In this document: positions 23,610 to 35,522 of the stretch, in pieces
Numbering within the stretch: position 1 is the first letter of the stretch
Layout of the letters: every line of letters starts with the position of its first letter
Assembly (NCBI RefSeq): GCF_030253575.1
Contig: NC_080558.1
Coordinates: 23,938,611 to 24,002,610, forward strand
Origin: Rhododendron vialii
Taxonomy: Eukaryota > Streptophyta > Magnoliopsida > Ericales > Ericaceae
Direction: 5' to 3'
Length of the DNA: 64,000 bases
Notes under the pieces: model-generated
Seen by the model: the letters and a program-made list of their open reading frames with translations, nothing else
Database searches by the model: none
What the model was told of the DNA's origin: nothing
Position numbers and translations under genes: made by a program

Positions 23610-26600
23610 CTGTCAAAATTCAAAAAAATGGAAAAAAGTGGGCAAGGACATTTTTGTCTTGTATTAATTCCTTTTTGGCTTGACAAGGGCCTAGTTTGGC
23701 AACACAAAAAATGAAAGAGAATAAAAATATATTTTTTAGTCTAAACCAAACAAAGCCCTTGTCTGAGTGGACCTAGTGGGTTACAAACTTGAGAGGTGGA
23801 CTTAGTGGGTTACAAACATGCTATAGTGGACCTTAGACCAATTTTTTATTTAATTATTTCATCTCACTCAACATTGCTTTCTCGTTATGGTTGATAGGAT
23901 GCTGCCGCTCTGACACCCATGCATGATAGGATTACTTCTGAAAATAAATAAAAAAAAGAGAGAATGGAGAAGAAATTGATCACTTCGAGGGGATAGAACA
24001 TCAAAAGCCTTTAGGCAATTGTAATTTTTGTTATTATTGCATAATGAGTTATACAATTTTGATCGAAATTCATAATTTAAAAAAAAAACAAAAAAAAGTA
24101 AAAAAATTGTTAAAAAGGTATAAAATTTTAATTGAAATTCATAATTTAAAAAAAATAAAAAGAAGTAAAAAAAAAGAAGTTATTTTTTGACTTATTTTTG
24201 TATTTATTCAAAAAATTATGAGTTTCGATCAAATTTTTTTACTTTTCCGATTCTTGTCGTCGAAACGAATTAATAACTCACAAAAATTTGACACAAAATA
24301 AATAAATATAAAAAATATATTTAAAAAAAACAAAAAAAATAAGTTAATTAACTTTTCAAGTCTTTTTTTTGGGAGTTTATAAATGCAACTGCGAATTCAC
24401 TGCATATAACTACTACTAAATAAAACACTCAAATTTTATAAAAATTTGCTACCTATAACCCCCAAAATTGCCCTTCTATCCCCAAAACCTAATCTACGTT
24501 GCAGACAACCCTCCTCCTTCCCCATTCTCTCTCTCCCCCCCTACTCCCCTGTATTCCCTTCCCCCTCTTCTCTTCTACGTTAATCTCCTGCCCCAACACC
24601 ACCGCACCACCACTAACACACCACGTCACCACAACCAGCAGCAGCTTCCACCACCACCCATCGGCCATCCTCCACCTCACAGTCGGCCACAATCCCAGCA
24701 GTACACCTCCATAATTGCCGCCCACCACCACCCCTACCTCCATAACTGCCGCACCACCACCACCACTAGCGACCCACCATCATCAACTCCATTATATTAT
24801 ACGGTAGTGTTCAATCCTAAACTTCAATTTTTTTCATATTTTACGCATTTGGGGTATGAATTGGTTTACAATTGGGAGTTAAACTTCAATTTCTTTGACT
24901 GGTTCTTTTGGATTTTAGAAGCTGATTCATCTTAAAATTTTCGGATATATGAACCTGAGTAGTCAAAACATTTTCAAACTTATGAATCCGAAAAAATTGA
25001 AAATTTTCGAACTTGAGTATCCGAACTTAAGTATTCATTGCCACCAATTGTGTGTCTACAGAAATGGGTATGCTGCGTTTATCATAGGGTTTTCTTTGAT
25101 CTATAAATTGAATTGGTAATCGGACTATTGAACCTCTTGATGTGGGGGTTTTCATCCAAAAACCCCAACACTCAACTCGACCAATGTGAGAGAGGGGGGT
25201 CGGGAGATGGTGATGGCAAGTAAGTGGTCCTATGGGCCTTCTTATGTTTTTGGCACGGCTACAGATACCATTGTGGTACTATTATGGCTGAACCTAGTGT
25301 AATGCCTTGTTTTGCTAATGGAGAGGTTGTTATATTGTTCTGTTGATGCTGCTATTGCTTTGCTTACTAGTGCTTCTAAGAATAAAGTTTTAGGACTGGT
25401 ACATCCATGTCATATTACCTTTGGGTATTTACAATTAGTGAACTAATTTACGGATGGACATTTAAAAACAGTTGTTAAAATTGGTCTTCTATTTTCCAGT
25501 TTTTATATTATTCTAGGTGCTAAAGTTTTATTGCTCTTAATTGGTGGATACATGAAATGAAGAGGATTCATCCTACTGTTTCAGCAAGGAAGAGGAACGT
25601 CGAGCAAACTTCACTTTCGGAAGTTAGAAAAGTTGGAGGAGAGGGCAACCATAGAGGCTGGAGGAGGTTTACAAAGAGGGCGGGGAGGAGCAGACCGAGC
25701 CCGAGGCATGTCCAGAGGTAGAGGAGGATGATTCACATGAGTTAGAGCCATTTACTTGACATTTGGTTTCGATATTGCATTTTCTGGTGGAGTATGACTT
25801 TTGTTTTATCATGGATGCGGAATACCACATTTTGATCATGTATATATTTTGGACTAATTCGTAGAAGGGAGTTCTTGGTGGATATATGTTATTCTCTCTT
25901 TTTTCGTATTTATTTTGATCATGTATATATTTTTTGGGAAAATTAAAATCATACGTTGATGTCAAATATGTTGCCGATACATGTTTGCTTATTCATGTGT
26001 TTGACAAGTACTTGCAGATGAAATAAATTACTGAACAACGAACACTACAGTGACAAAATTTTGATTATTGGAGTAGAATTTAAATTTTTTACAGATTTCA
26101 AACACAAGAACTACTCGAAATATTAAATTTCGAATTCTAGGACTCAAAATATTACATAATTTTCAGGTTTTACAATCTGAATTTCTTTGCTTTTTTCGGG
26201 TGCTAGAATTTGAAAGTCCTTCAACCAAGTCTATTTTGATTATCTCCTTAGTCGCCACATCGTTGCCCACTATCCTTTGAAACTCTTTGATCTGCTTTGA
26301 GTACAGTGTATCCCATCTATCGGTGTCGTTTGCTTGTACATCTTATCCACTCAACCAACTCTTCATCGGACGAAAACACCTGCACAAGCATAACGTTGAG
26401 GAGTGGGAGTAGGATTAATTGCGGGCCCTACATGACTACCAAAAGTTGAAGTGTCACCCTAGACACCCAAAGAAAAATCAACTAAACACACTCTACAGTT
26501 TCATTCACAGACATAAAATCTAAAAAATTTAATAAATTTTGAACACAAGAATTTGAAAATATTACAAAATTTCGGTTACTAGAATTTGAATTGTTTGAAA

Positions 26601-26628
26601 GTTTTCGAATATTAAAATCTAAATGGTA
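23610..26628. other. AT-rich intergenic region with unassigned exon-like pieces
   Basis: 24468-24800 is C-rich, with open frames on both strands made of Pro/His/Thr or Gly/Val runs, which is low complexity and not a recognisable protein. A short frame at 25556-25725 begins MKRIHPTVSARKRNVEQ and is followed by Arg/Gly-rich sequence. It might be the tail of a decayed coding exon, but its family is unknown. The remainder is AT-rich with no supportable feature. Confidence 0.3.
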
Positions 26629-26900
26629 CTCCCTCCGTCCCCTTATTATAGTCCAGTATTCCATTTTGGGCTGTCCCTTAATAAGTGTCCATTTGGTAAA
26701 GTTAGTGGGTAAAAGTTGGTACATTGTCTATTTTGTCCCTAAAAGTAGATTCCTTTTTGAAAAGTTAGTGAGTAAAAAGTGTAATGATGATGAGTAAGTA
26801 GGGAAAGTGGAGGAAAAAGTTGATGTGAAAGGTATAATGATGATGTTTTTTTAATAAGTTGGAGTTACGAAGTAGAACATTTAAAAGGGGACGGAGGGAG
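26629..26900. mobile_element. Stowaway-type MITE (Tc1/mariner), 272 bp, copy 2
   Basis: The termini are CTCCCTCCGTCCC and GGGGACGGAGGGAG, with TA on both sides (26627-26628 and 26901-26902). It is the near-identical reverse-orientation partner of the copy at 9843-10114. Non-coding. Confidence 0.93.
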
Positions 26901-26936
26901 TATTAAACCTCTAGGCATTTAATACAAATTTTGAAT

Positions 26937-27140
26937 TTTAGAATACAATATATTTTCTACAATATTCATACTCTAGAGTTTGAAATTTCGGCATAATTTC
27001 AAATTTTAGAATATGATATTGTCTACAATATTCAAACTTTAGAGTTTGAAATTTTGGCATAATTTCAAGTTTTAGAATATGATATTCTCTATAATATTCA
27101 AACTCTAGAGTTTGAAATTTTGGCATAATTTCGAGTTCTA
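26937..27140. repeat. 66-bp tandem repeat, about three copies
   Basis: A unit containing TTTTAGAATATGATATT, CAATATTCAAACT and GGCATAATTTC repeats head to tail with a 66-base period. Since 66 is divisible by three, the minus strand stays open as a 22-residue repeat (MPKFQTLEFEYCR-like). This is probably incidental. Confidence 0.85.
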
Positions 27141-27689
27141 GAATTTGATAATGTCGGGACAGAATTAGGTTAAAAATTGAGAAGTGATGGGTTACCTCTT
27201 GCTACAGTTTGGCTCCCAAACTACAACATCTGTGACTACCTCTTCCTTGTTAACTTCCATTTCTATTGCATACCATTCCAATCCCCAATCAAAATGCACA
27301 TTGCTCTAATTTTTTAGATCCAAGACTTCTTCTTTTTGCTCTAATTTTTTAGATCCAAGACTTTTTTTTTACCAATAGAGGGAGAGGAAGCAATGAAGGT
27401 TTCCATTGAGAGTTGGAGGTGAGAAAGTTAGGAGGCAGAGATGGATTTGGTTTATGGTGGGAGGTGGGAGCTCCTGGGTTGCAGTCACCAATGGCGGTGG
27501 TGAACCTGGCTGGAGCTGGATGGAAGAAGATGAAGAATTCTGATATATGGAGGAAATTGTGGATTATGTTTTAGATGTAGTTGTATGTTTGTAGTTTTGC
27601 ATGTAGTAAAAGTAGGGGTATTTTTGTCTATTTTTTTGAGGGCTTTTTTGTCCGAATATTATTTACCAAAAACAGGCTACATACAATAA

Positions 27690-28907
27690 ATTCGCAGTTG
27701 TATTTATAAACTCCTTTTTTTTTTCGCTCTGCTGCTGTCTTCGATCTGGAACGATTTTGTTACTTCTCTCTTTTTCCTTTTCGATCTGGTGCGAGCTCGA
27801 TTTGGTCAGAATTTCGGGCCAAGCGGTGGAGATTCCAGATCTACTTTTCCTTCTCTGTCTTTCCCTGGCACGATTTTGGGGGCCCTCCGACAAAGAAGCA
27901 CCGCAAAAGTCCGAAAACCCATAATTTCGAATTTTCCGACGAAACTCCCACACAGTAGAAAGAGTTCTGGTGCGGCTCGATGCTGTGCTTCTTTTTCGGT
28001 ATATTGTGTGATTTGGGTCGGTTGGATGTGTCTCTCCGGAATGCTCGAAAATGGGACACTACAACCTTCAAAGACTGGTTCAAGGTCTAGGTTAATCTTA
28101 TCTTGTAATTCGTAACTTTTTTTTTTTTTTTGGAACTGGGTTTGGGTTAGTTTTTCCATTGGGCTCTTGTTTATTTCTGTTTTTCCCTCTTTTACAGCGA
28201 GCAAGAAGATCTCACAAACATCAATCTCTAGGGTTTCTGCAATCTTCATAGTTGTTACAGCATATTCGTTTTCAAATTAACAAATTCTTCTTTAACTGAT
28301 GCTTTACTACGGCATGAAGTAATTTCGTTACACTTATAAAACCCATTGCTGAGCTATATATTACTAATTTCTTTGAAAACTTGATCTCTGTGAAAATTGC
28401 TGCTGCGTGATCGATTACTCCATATTGACTTATGTCCTTTCTAATACTGACTTTGCATAGTGATCGATTACTCAAAACTTTTGGCCTTGGTCCAAGGACA
28501 TGGATGTACAGTAAATACTACTACGTTTTCAACTACTATGTAATGTGAACTTGTATCCTCGGGGCATGTATGAATGCACCAACTTATGCCCTTTCTGTAA
28601 AAAAAAGGAATGTTCGGAGGTTGTGTCCTCAGCTCATGTATGATGTGGTTCTTGTATTTGCTTCTTGTTCGATTCATTTCTCAAGCAGTTAAGTTGATCG
28701 AGTTCTTTCTTATTTTGCTTTATAGTTGGTTCAGAGTTTAGTTGTCAAGAGGTAAAAACTGCCCGAATATGGCATCAGTATTTCCATAGAAATCGAGGGG
28801 ATTTACAGTTGAGAGATTACAGAATTGATCGGTTTCGGGTTGATCAGTTCAAACGCCGAGTGGATCTTACGAGGACATTAGCTACAATCAAGTCTATGAC
28901 GTGGTTT
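27690..28907 (+). pseudogene. Gene-like 5' region interrupted by the pararetrovirus, unassigned
   Basis: 27700-28090 has leader-like and exon-like composition and a short frame from 27979 that ends in RKWDTTTFKDWFKV. A second open stretch at 28752-28907 reads TARIWHQYFHRNRGDLQLRD and continues basic up to the viral junction at about 28909. The two may be exons of one host gene, the second truncated by the insertion. I do not recognise the protein, and no continuation was found beyond 42400. Confidence 0.3.
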
Positions 28908-29028
28908 AGTTTGCAGACACAAAGTAGGTACAAACACAAAGTTGGTTAGGATCAAAGAGAGTCACATGATATATTACTAGAAAACACTGACTTGCATTCA
29001 CTTAGGTTTTACAATGGTGAGAGCCCTC

Positions 29029-29036
29029 CTTTTATA
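29029..29036 (-). promoter_or_regulatory. TATA box in the distal promoter repeat, minus copy
   Basis: TATAAAAG on the minus strand within a GCCTATAAAAGGAGGG context, identical to that of the plus copy. It points out of the element toward lower coordinates. Confidence 0.65.
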
Positions 29037-29445
29037 GGCAAAAGGAGGGGTTGATTACATTATGCTTACATAAGCCTAGCCTACTATATGCCAAAGCCTA
29101 TACATGCCACACTTATTACACCATACTGTTACACATATGACCTTTTACACCACGTCTGCTAACTATTACGTACAACTCATAATTGAAGTTTTCTGTGCAC
29201 ATGTCTTCATCAGTACTTTACACTTAGACTTTACTACCTTATGCATTTATGATTCTCCTAATTCACCCCTTCCGGAAAGGAGTGATATGACTAGCATTAT
29301 ATTACATTACACACCAATTATCAGTACAAATAGTACACACCAATAATTTACATCTTTAAACAGTACACACCAATAATATTACCCTCTCCTGGAAATGGAA
29401 AGGGGGCACCACACAAAAGAGACAATTGGCCTGAACACAGTGATG

Positions 29446-30162
29446 TTATTCGGGATTATCTGAACCACTGCTTCTAGAATAGTCTTCAGTTCTGTCCGTC
29501 AAGTAATACTGTTCCAAAAGATAGCGGATATTTTGGCGCCATTCTTCCGGATAAGTATCATTGAATTTCCAATTTGCAGATTCATAATGGAGGAGAGATG
29601 AGGGAACTTCTGTAGGTGTCAATCCATTGAGTGAACACAGTGTTTGAGTCATGACCAGATAATTTCCACTGTCGCTTTGGATGTTCTGAGACTCTGGATA
29701 TGCAGAGAGAAATATAGTGTGATACTCTTTCTGCCAAGTGATAGAACCATCTTGATTGGGATGACTCAATGTTGTTGCGATTTGTCCAAAAAGCAAATTG
29801 AAGATCTCCGCCTGCACTGTTGGGGATTTGTCTGATCTTCTGTTGCCAGTAAGATATGCTTCCAAAGAGTAGGAGAAATTTCAAAAGAAATCCTCTGGAG
29901 GATGGACCTGATTGAACGCTGCATGTGCCAGATACATCAATACTGTTGATTTATTAAAACAGACACTTATAGTATACACATCAACTAAATACCATAAGAG
30001 GAGATAGACTTCTTTTTTGAAATAAAAGACATTGTGGTAAGACACTTCAAACTGGGTGAGAAAATGATAGACAGGATGGAAAGGTAGACCTTTTATGGAA
30101 CCTTCATCAAGACCATATTTGAAAATACAGAGATGTTGAAGGTTTTGACACATTTTGGACAC
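29446..30162 (-). pseudogene. Terminal viral ORF, minus copy, frameshifted
   Basis: Two adjoining frames (30162-29881 and 29865-29446) together match the 264-aa ORF of the plus copy at 40752-41546. A frameshift around 29870-29885 separates them. The conserved parts include YHNVFYFKKE and FGSISYWQQK. The function of this protein class is unknown. Confidence 0.75.
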
Positions 30163-30379
30163 ACCTGCAAAGAAGGGTTAACTCTAGAATTTGACACTGA
30201 AGGTGGACAGAAAATTTGACTGGGTGGAAACAGTAAATCATTGAAAAACAACCAGGGATAAAGGAATGTGATTTTGTTTTTGAAAATTGGTTGATTTCTT
30301 TTTTAAGCCTTGACAGAAAATCAGGAAGGACATTTGTTTTTCCTTTTACGTGAACAGCCTCAAAACTCCAATTGGAAAA

Positions 30380-30838
30380 TCAATTTGCCCATCTGAGTAA
30401 CTGTGCCTTTAGAAGGTGCTTCTGTTTGAACTTGAGCATGTTGGAAAAACTCATCATATCAGTCTCAATTAGGAAATGATGACCGATTAGATGAAATTCA
30501 AACTTTTCAATGCTTCTTTTGATTGCCAGAATTTCTTTGTAAGTAGAGTGGTAATGAAGTTCTGCTGGAGAGAAAGTACCACTTTTGTATCCACAAATTC
30601 TGCGCTTTTTAACTGAATTTTCTTCCAAAAGAACTGCTCCCCAATATAGATCAGAGGCATCTGTTTGAAAGACTCTCTTTCCATCTGAAGGTATGGTTAA
30701 TGGGGGAAGAGTTTTGACTATATCTTTGAGGTCTTTTATAGCTTTGGTACAAAGGGCTGACCAAGGAGGAGTGGTTTTCTTTAGTAGAGCTGAGAGAGGA
30801 GTTTGGTATTGGGCAAGGTTGGGAATGAAATCAGCCAT
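30380..30838 (-). pseudogene. Viral RNase H region, minus copy
   Basis: The frame starts in the RT thumb/connection region and includes the RNase H signature TDASDLYWGAVL with its catalytic Asp. It is separated from the RT core (31318-31046) by a damaged segment (31045-30839) with stops and a frameshift. Confidence 0.8.
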
Positions 30839-31045
30839 ATAGTTAACAATTCCAAGGAACTGTTGAACTTGTTTGACTGTGAGATTTTCATCTGGAAAAT
30901 GGTCAAGTTGGGAGGCTATATGAGGTTAAAGGGTATATTGACCTTTAGAGATATGCATCCCTAAAAAATCAATTTCTGGTTAGGCAATAAGCATCTTTTT
31001 CTCTAAAAGCATGATACCATGGGTTTTGACCAGGGAATGAAAAAT

Positions 31046-31318
31046 TTATAGTAAGACAACATGAGACTCAATATCTGGAGAAAAGAGTAGGATGTCATCA
31101 ATGTAGACAAGTGCTGAGGATAGAATAGGAGCAAATACCCAAATCATGGCCTTTTGAAACAAAGATGGAGCTGTTTTCAATCCAAAAGGCATGACTGACC
31201 ACTGGAAATAGTGATCTGGAATGCAAAAACCAGTTTTGGGACGATCATCTGGATGGATGCCCAGCTGCCAGAAACCTGTTTTTAGGTCAAACTTTGAGAA
31301 AATTTGAGTTTTAGGCAA
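31046..31318 (-). pseudogene. Viral reverse transcriptase core, minus copy
   Basis: Contains KFDLKTGFWQLGIHP, MPFGLKTAPSLFQ and the catalytic VYIDDILLF motif. The polymerase motifs are intact, but the frame is cut off on both sides by stops or frameshifts. Confidence 0.85.
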
Positions 31319-31786
31319 GTTTGCAAAAAGAACACTTCTCCGAGGAAGAGGGAATTTATTATCCTACAAAAAATGATTAAGAGGCTGGTAGTTGATAACC
31401 AGGCGAAGCTTTCCTCTTATCTGCTCTGTCCTCTTATTTACATAAAATGCTTCACATACCCACTGAGAGGTTGTGGGCTTGATCAAACCTTCTGACTGGA
31501 GTTGCTGAAGCTATTGAAGAGCAAGCTGGTAATGTTCTGGGTTCATTCCATGATGGGTGGCTTTGGTGGGATTGATGTCTTCATTTTTCTTAAAAGGAAG
31601 AGAAATGAAGAAATCTGGGTTTTTCCAAAGTGGGTTAGAGCATTTGGTGAGGAACTGAGAATAGGATTTAGCACAGAAAGTTTGGATTATGGCTTCTTTG
31701 AAGGAAGAGAAATTTTCTATGGAAAATAGATTTGGCTGAATGGTCTAGGGTAATAGGTAGTTTTGTATTTCAAGCCTTTTTTTGAG

Positions 31787-32314
31787 CTAGGAGACTTTGC
31801 TGAGATTTTGGAGGATATCAAAGCCTAGCAATAAATCTTTTCCTAGGAGATCAAGACCATAGACTTGGTGTTTTATAGTGTATCCAGGAAAAAGTTGGAT
31901 GATAATAGGCTTATTGATTAGAGTGATGACAAAAGTTTCTCCATTGGTTACTGTAAAGGGTCTAAAACAAGATTGCCAATAGGACCTGGGGAGGATTGCT
32001 GGGTTGAGAATGGAGGCTGCTGCATCAGTATCAAAGAAAGCTATAACTGGTATATGCTTCTCATATTTTCCAAGTAAGATTTTGACCTTGGCTAAAGGTT
32101 GAGCCAGCATGATGTTGGAGAACCCAAATATTTGGACTTCATAGGGGAATGAGTCAGAATCATCAGAATAGTCATCTGATTCTGATGAATCATCTGAGTC
32201 AGAAAAGGTGAATGCTAGGACTGCTTCATCTGTTGCTTCATCATCAATGGAAAATAGTGATTCAACATCAGCATCTTCAAGATTATCATTAGAGAGAGCC
32301 AGAGAGCTCACCAT
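31787..32314 (-). pseudogene. Viral aspartic protease region, minus copy
   Basis: An acidic, Ser/Asp-rich linker leads to the retropepsin-like core. The active-site triad reads DTD where the plus copy has DTG, so the catalytic glycine is lost. A GKDLLLGFDIL stretch near the end matches the usual second half of the domain. Confidence 0.82.
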
Positions 32315-32338
32315 CTTGTCCCTTACTGTTTTATTTGG

Positions 32339-33018
32339 TCATTGTTTTGCATAGTGCCATTTCTTTCTGCATATATAGCAGCGATCAGACTTTCGCTGCC
32401 CTCTGAACTTTTTCTTCTTGAAAAATTTCCATTTCTTCCGGCGTGAGAACTTGCCAGATTTTGAAAACTTTGAAAACTTGCCAGGAGATTGAAACTTTAT
32501 TTCTGAAAGTGTTTGGACTTCCGGTATGAAGGACGGCAAGTGCATTTCTTATCTTTGCACTTTATGGATAAGTCTGCCCGATCACATGCTTTGCTAAAAA
32601 GTTTTCCCTGTTCTTTAAGAGTTTTGAGGAATTTCTGGTGATTGCACAATTTTTCCAAGGCAATCAAAGAGTGCTGGTAAATACCACCAAAAGATGTTGC
32701 ATTCAGCGTCAATCCTTTTGTCTGAAGTAACCTTGTTGTCTCATTTCCCAATGGTTCAGGAAGGGAATTGAAAAAGGCTTGCTTGAGGTTGACATCATCC
32801 ATGCCGTTGAGAAGATAAAATCTCTGAGACATACGGTCATAATGAATCTCGAGATCTTTCCTTTTGAATGAACAACACTTCATGCTGAGATATTCTTCTC
32901 GAACAAACTCTTTTATGTTGTTGTGGTCACCAAGAAACTCAGTATGCAGGATTGAGATGAATTGATCAAGGGTTGGCAATTGTTTAAGCTGCAACTGTCG
33001 GTATTCATCAAGAGCCAA
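32339..33018 (-). pseudogene. Viral coat protein with broken zinc knuckle, minus copy
   Basis: The frame at 33018-32497 matches the coat-protein core of the plus copy, and a frameshift leads to 32545-32339, which holds the Lys-rich stretch and the zinc knuckle. The knuckle keeps the first two Cys and the His, but its last Cys is replaced by a stop and the glycine before the His is Trp. Confidence 0.8.
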
Positions 33019-33074
33019 GTACTATTGACGAAGACGGCCAAGGAATTTTGCTGTACACTTAGTAAGAACAATAC

Positions 33075-33878
33075 TCAGTGTAGCGTTTGGGGAAAGCATA
33101 GCAGCAGTGTACCAAGCATGAATCTCATAAAGCTTATCCAGCCTTTTTGATGGGGGAATGTTATCAAAGGAGAAACCTTGGTATGAATGTTGGAATGTGA
33201 GAAGGAATCAAAGGTTGGGATTTCTGGAGGTGGAGGTGTATCAAACTCAGGACCTTCTTCAATAATAAGATCTTCAACATGTTCTTCAGGAAGATCTGGG
33301 TTCATCATAAAAACATGAGGAACTGGCATAGAGTCGATGGATTCAGTATCCGAATCAAACTCAATGGTTGGTTCAGGAGATGGGGTTTCTGGTATAGTGG
33401 CTAAGGTATGTAGGAGAGTGGAGATTGGATTTTTGGAATGGCTAGAAATTGACTAAACCATTAACCGAGGTGACTTTGAATTTGGATCAGCTGGTTTAGA
33501 AAGAGTGGAGGTAGTAGGAATTGAGGTAGAGGTAGTTGGTGGAGACGGAACTGTTGGAAATTGGATAGATTTTATCTGGGGCTTTGGGAAAGGAAGTTTT
33601 GATGGAGATGGTCTTTTTGGTGGAGGAAGGAAAGTTGATGAGCTTCCAAAAATGGAGCTTGACTCACCAAATTCTGAGGTAAGGTTTATAAGTAAAGGTT
33701 GAGACATTTGAGGATACTCAAATAAACTTTGTTGAGAGGAAGATGTGACCATGTCAAAAGGGCTTTTCTGCTGAGAATACGGCTCAGTTTGAAGTGAATA
33801 AAGCTGATTCTTTAGATGCTTCATTTCAACATCCTTTTGGTAAAAAGCTACTGAAAATACTTGATTTGCATATGCCAT
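33075..33878 (-). pseudogene. Viral coiled-coil and Pro-rich region, minus copy
   Basis: The frame at 33878-33453 carries a heptad-like segment (YQKDVEMKHLKNQ) and then a Ser/Pro-rich linker. The frame at 33329-33075 holds the acidic EEHVEDLIIEEGPEFD stretch preceding the coat protein. Stops separate them. Confidence 0.7.
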
Positions 33879-33998
33879 CTGGAGAAGTTATTGGAGAACA
33901 TTTTGAATTTTCTGCTACAAATCTCTGATAAGAAGTTCCAAAGATGATAACTTCTTATGGGCAACATTGTCCTAATTTTGCTGAGAGTTAGCAATTCT

Positions 33999-34184
33999 CT
34001 AAAGAATTTTGTTCTGAGCCAGAGAATTTGCTGACTGCCAATTTATTGCTGCTTTTGCTGCTGACACTGCTACTGCCAAGTACTCAAGATTAGGAGAAGA
34101 TGCAGAGGAACTTCTACTATTGGACGATCTTGAAGGAATTAAGGATGACGTAGCAGAGGAGTAGGTGGAATACAGATGACTCAT
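33999..34184 (-). pseudogene. Viral N-terminal ORF fused across the movement-protein deletion
   Basis: The first 36 residues match the start of the plus-copy ORF at 35523 and the rest matches the end of the ORF at 35785-36984. The middle, including the whole movement-protein domain, is absent. The join lies in the codons after SSASSPNLEYL. It corresponds to loss of about 35630-36910 in plus-copy coordinates. Confidence 0.8.
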
Positions 34185-34517
34185 TCTTTATAGATTAAAA
34201 TCTGGGTTTTTCATTTCCTCATACAACAAATCTTTTTTTTTTCAATGTAAAATCTTTTAACCAATTTTGATTAATAAAATTCTGTATACCAGGGTAAATA
34301 AACTGAGACACACCGCTCAAAAGCCAAAGTCTCAAGGTACTTTTAACACACTGATACAAAATTCTTTAGCCAAAATAGTTAATGAAGTTTCTGATGTGGA
34401 GGATCCTTTAAAAGGCAACCACAGAGCATATGGTTCAATTTTTCCTTTTAGAAAATATTTGAAGTAGTTTTGGAAAAGAAATTCCCAGAAGGGGTTTAAG
34501 CTAGAATGAACAACATT

Positions 34518-34530
34518 GGCTCTGATACCA
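34518..34530 (-). other. tRNA-Met primer-binding site, minus copy
   Basis: TGGTATCAGAGCC on the minus strand fits the tRNA-Met-complementary primer site of Caulimoviridae perfectly. It marks the conventional genome start of this copy. Confidence 0.85.
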
Positions 34531-34651
34531 AGTTTGCAGACATGAAATGGGTACAAACACAAAATAGGTTAGGATCAAAGAGAGACACAAGATATATTAC
34601 TAGAAAACACTGACTTGCATTCACTTAGGTTTTACAATGGTGAGAGCCCTC

Positions 34652-34659
34652 CTTTAATA
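34652..34659 (-). promoter_or_regulatory. Mutated TATA box, proximal promoter of minus copy
   Basis: Reads TATTAAAG where the other three promoter copies have TATAAAAG, within the same GGAGGG context, so it is probably weakened. Confidence 0.55.
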
Positions 34660-35044
34660 GGCATAAGGAGGGCTTGATTACATTATGCTTACATAACCTA
34701 GTCTACTATATGCCAAAGCCTATACATGCCACACTTATTACACCATACTGTTACACATATGACTTTTTACACCACGTCTGCTAACTACTACGTACAACCC
34801 ATAATTGAAATTTACTGTGCACATAGAATCATAAATGCATAAGGTAGTAAAGTCTAAGTGTAAAGTACTGATGAAGACATGTGCACAGTAAACTTCAATT
34901 ATGGGTTGTACGTAGTAGTTAGCAGACGTGATGTAAAAGGTCATATGTGTAACGGTATGGTGTAATAAGTGTGGCATGTATAGGCTTTGGCATATAGTAG
35001 GCTAGGCTTATGTAAGCATAATGTAATCAACCCCTCCTTATGCC

Positions 35045-35052
35045 TATAAAAG
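35045..35052 (+). promoter_or_regulatory. TATA box, proximal promoter of plus copy
   Basis: TATAAAAG inside GCCTATAAAAGGAGGG, about 130 bases upstream of the primer site. This fits a pregenomic RNA promoter. Confidence 0.7.
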
Positions 35053-35173
35053 GAGGGCTCTCACCATTGTAAAACCCAAGTGAATGCAAGTCAGTGTTTT
35101 CTAGTAATATATCCTGTGTCTCTCTTTGATCCTAACCTACTTTGTATTTGTACCCATTTCATGTCTGCAAACT

Positions 35174-35186
35174 TGGTATCAAAGCC
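35174..35186 (+). other. tRNA-Met primer-binding site, plus copy
   Basis: TGGTATCAAAGCC differs by one base from the tRNA-Met-complementary consensus found intact in the minus copy. Confidence 0.85.
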
Positions 35187-35522
35187 AATGTTGTTCATTC
35201 TAGCGTAAACCCTTCTTCTGGGAATTTATTTTCCAAAACTATTTCAAATCTTTTTCTAAAAGAAAAAATTGAAGCGTATGCTCTGTGGTTGCTTTTTAAA
35301 GGATCCTCCACATCAGAAACTTCATTAACTATTTTGGCTAAAGAATTTTGTATCAATGGGTTAAAAGTACCTTGAGACTTTGGCTTTTGAGCGGTGTGTC
35401 TCGGTTTATCTACCCTGATATACAGAATTTTATTAATCAAAATTGGTTAAAAGATTTTACATTGAAAAAGAAAAGATTTGCTGTATGAGGAAACGAAGAA
35501 CCCAGATTTTAATCCATAAAGA

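Larger units (their letters stand above)
28909..34825 (-). mobile_element. Endogenous pararetrovirus (Caulimoviridae-type), minus-strand copy, deleted
   Basis: Reading right to left, the copy has a partial intergenic/promoter region (34825-34531), a tRNA-Met-type primer site (34530-34518), a short N-terminal ORF, coiled-coil, coat-protein, zinc-knuckle, protease, reverse transcriptase and RNase H regions, a terminal ORF broken in two, and a second promoter copy (about 29440-28909). There is no integrase. Compared with the plus copy it lacks roughly 1.3 kb covering the movement protein. Several stops and frameshifts break every main region, so it is defective. Domain order and primer site fit petuvirus- or florendovirus-like elements. 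The genus is not settled. It meets the other copy head to head at 34825/34826. Confidence 0.88.
34531..35173. repeat. Back-to-back viral promoter regions forming an inverted repeat
   Basis: The left arm (34531-34825) and right arm (34879-35173) are closely similar reverse complements around a 53-bp spacer that belongs to the right copy only. Each arm holds the TATA region and the leader to just before the primer site. This is the head-to-head junction of the two viral copies. Confidence 0.88.

Noticed and set aside
24468..24935. 155-codon Pro/His/Thr-rich frame
   Set aside because: Composition follows CCACCACC repeats, and the opposite strand is equally open. It may be leader sequence but is not supported as a protein.
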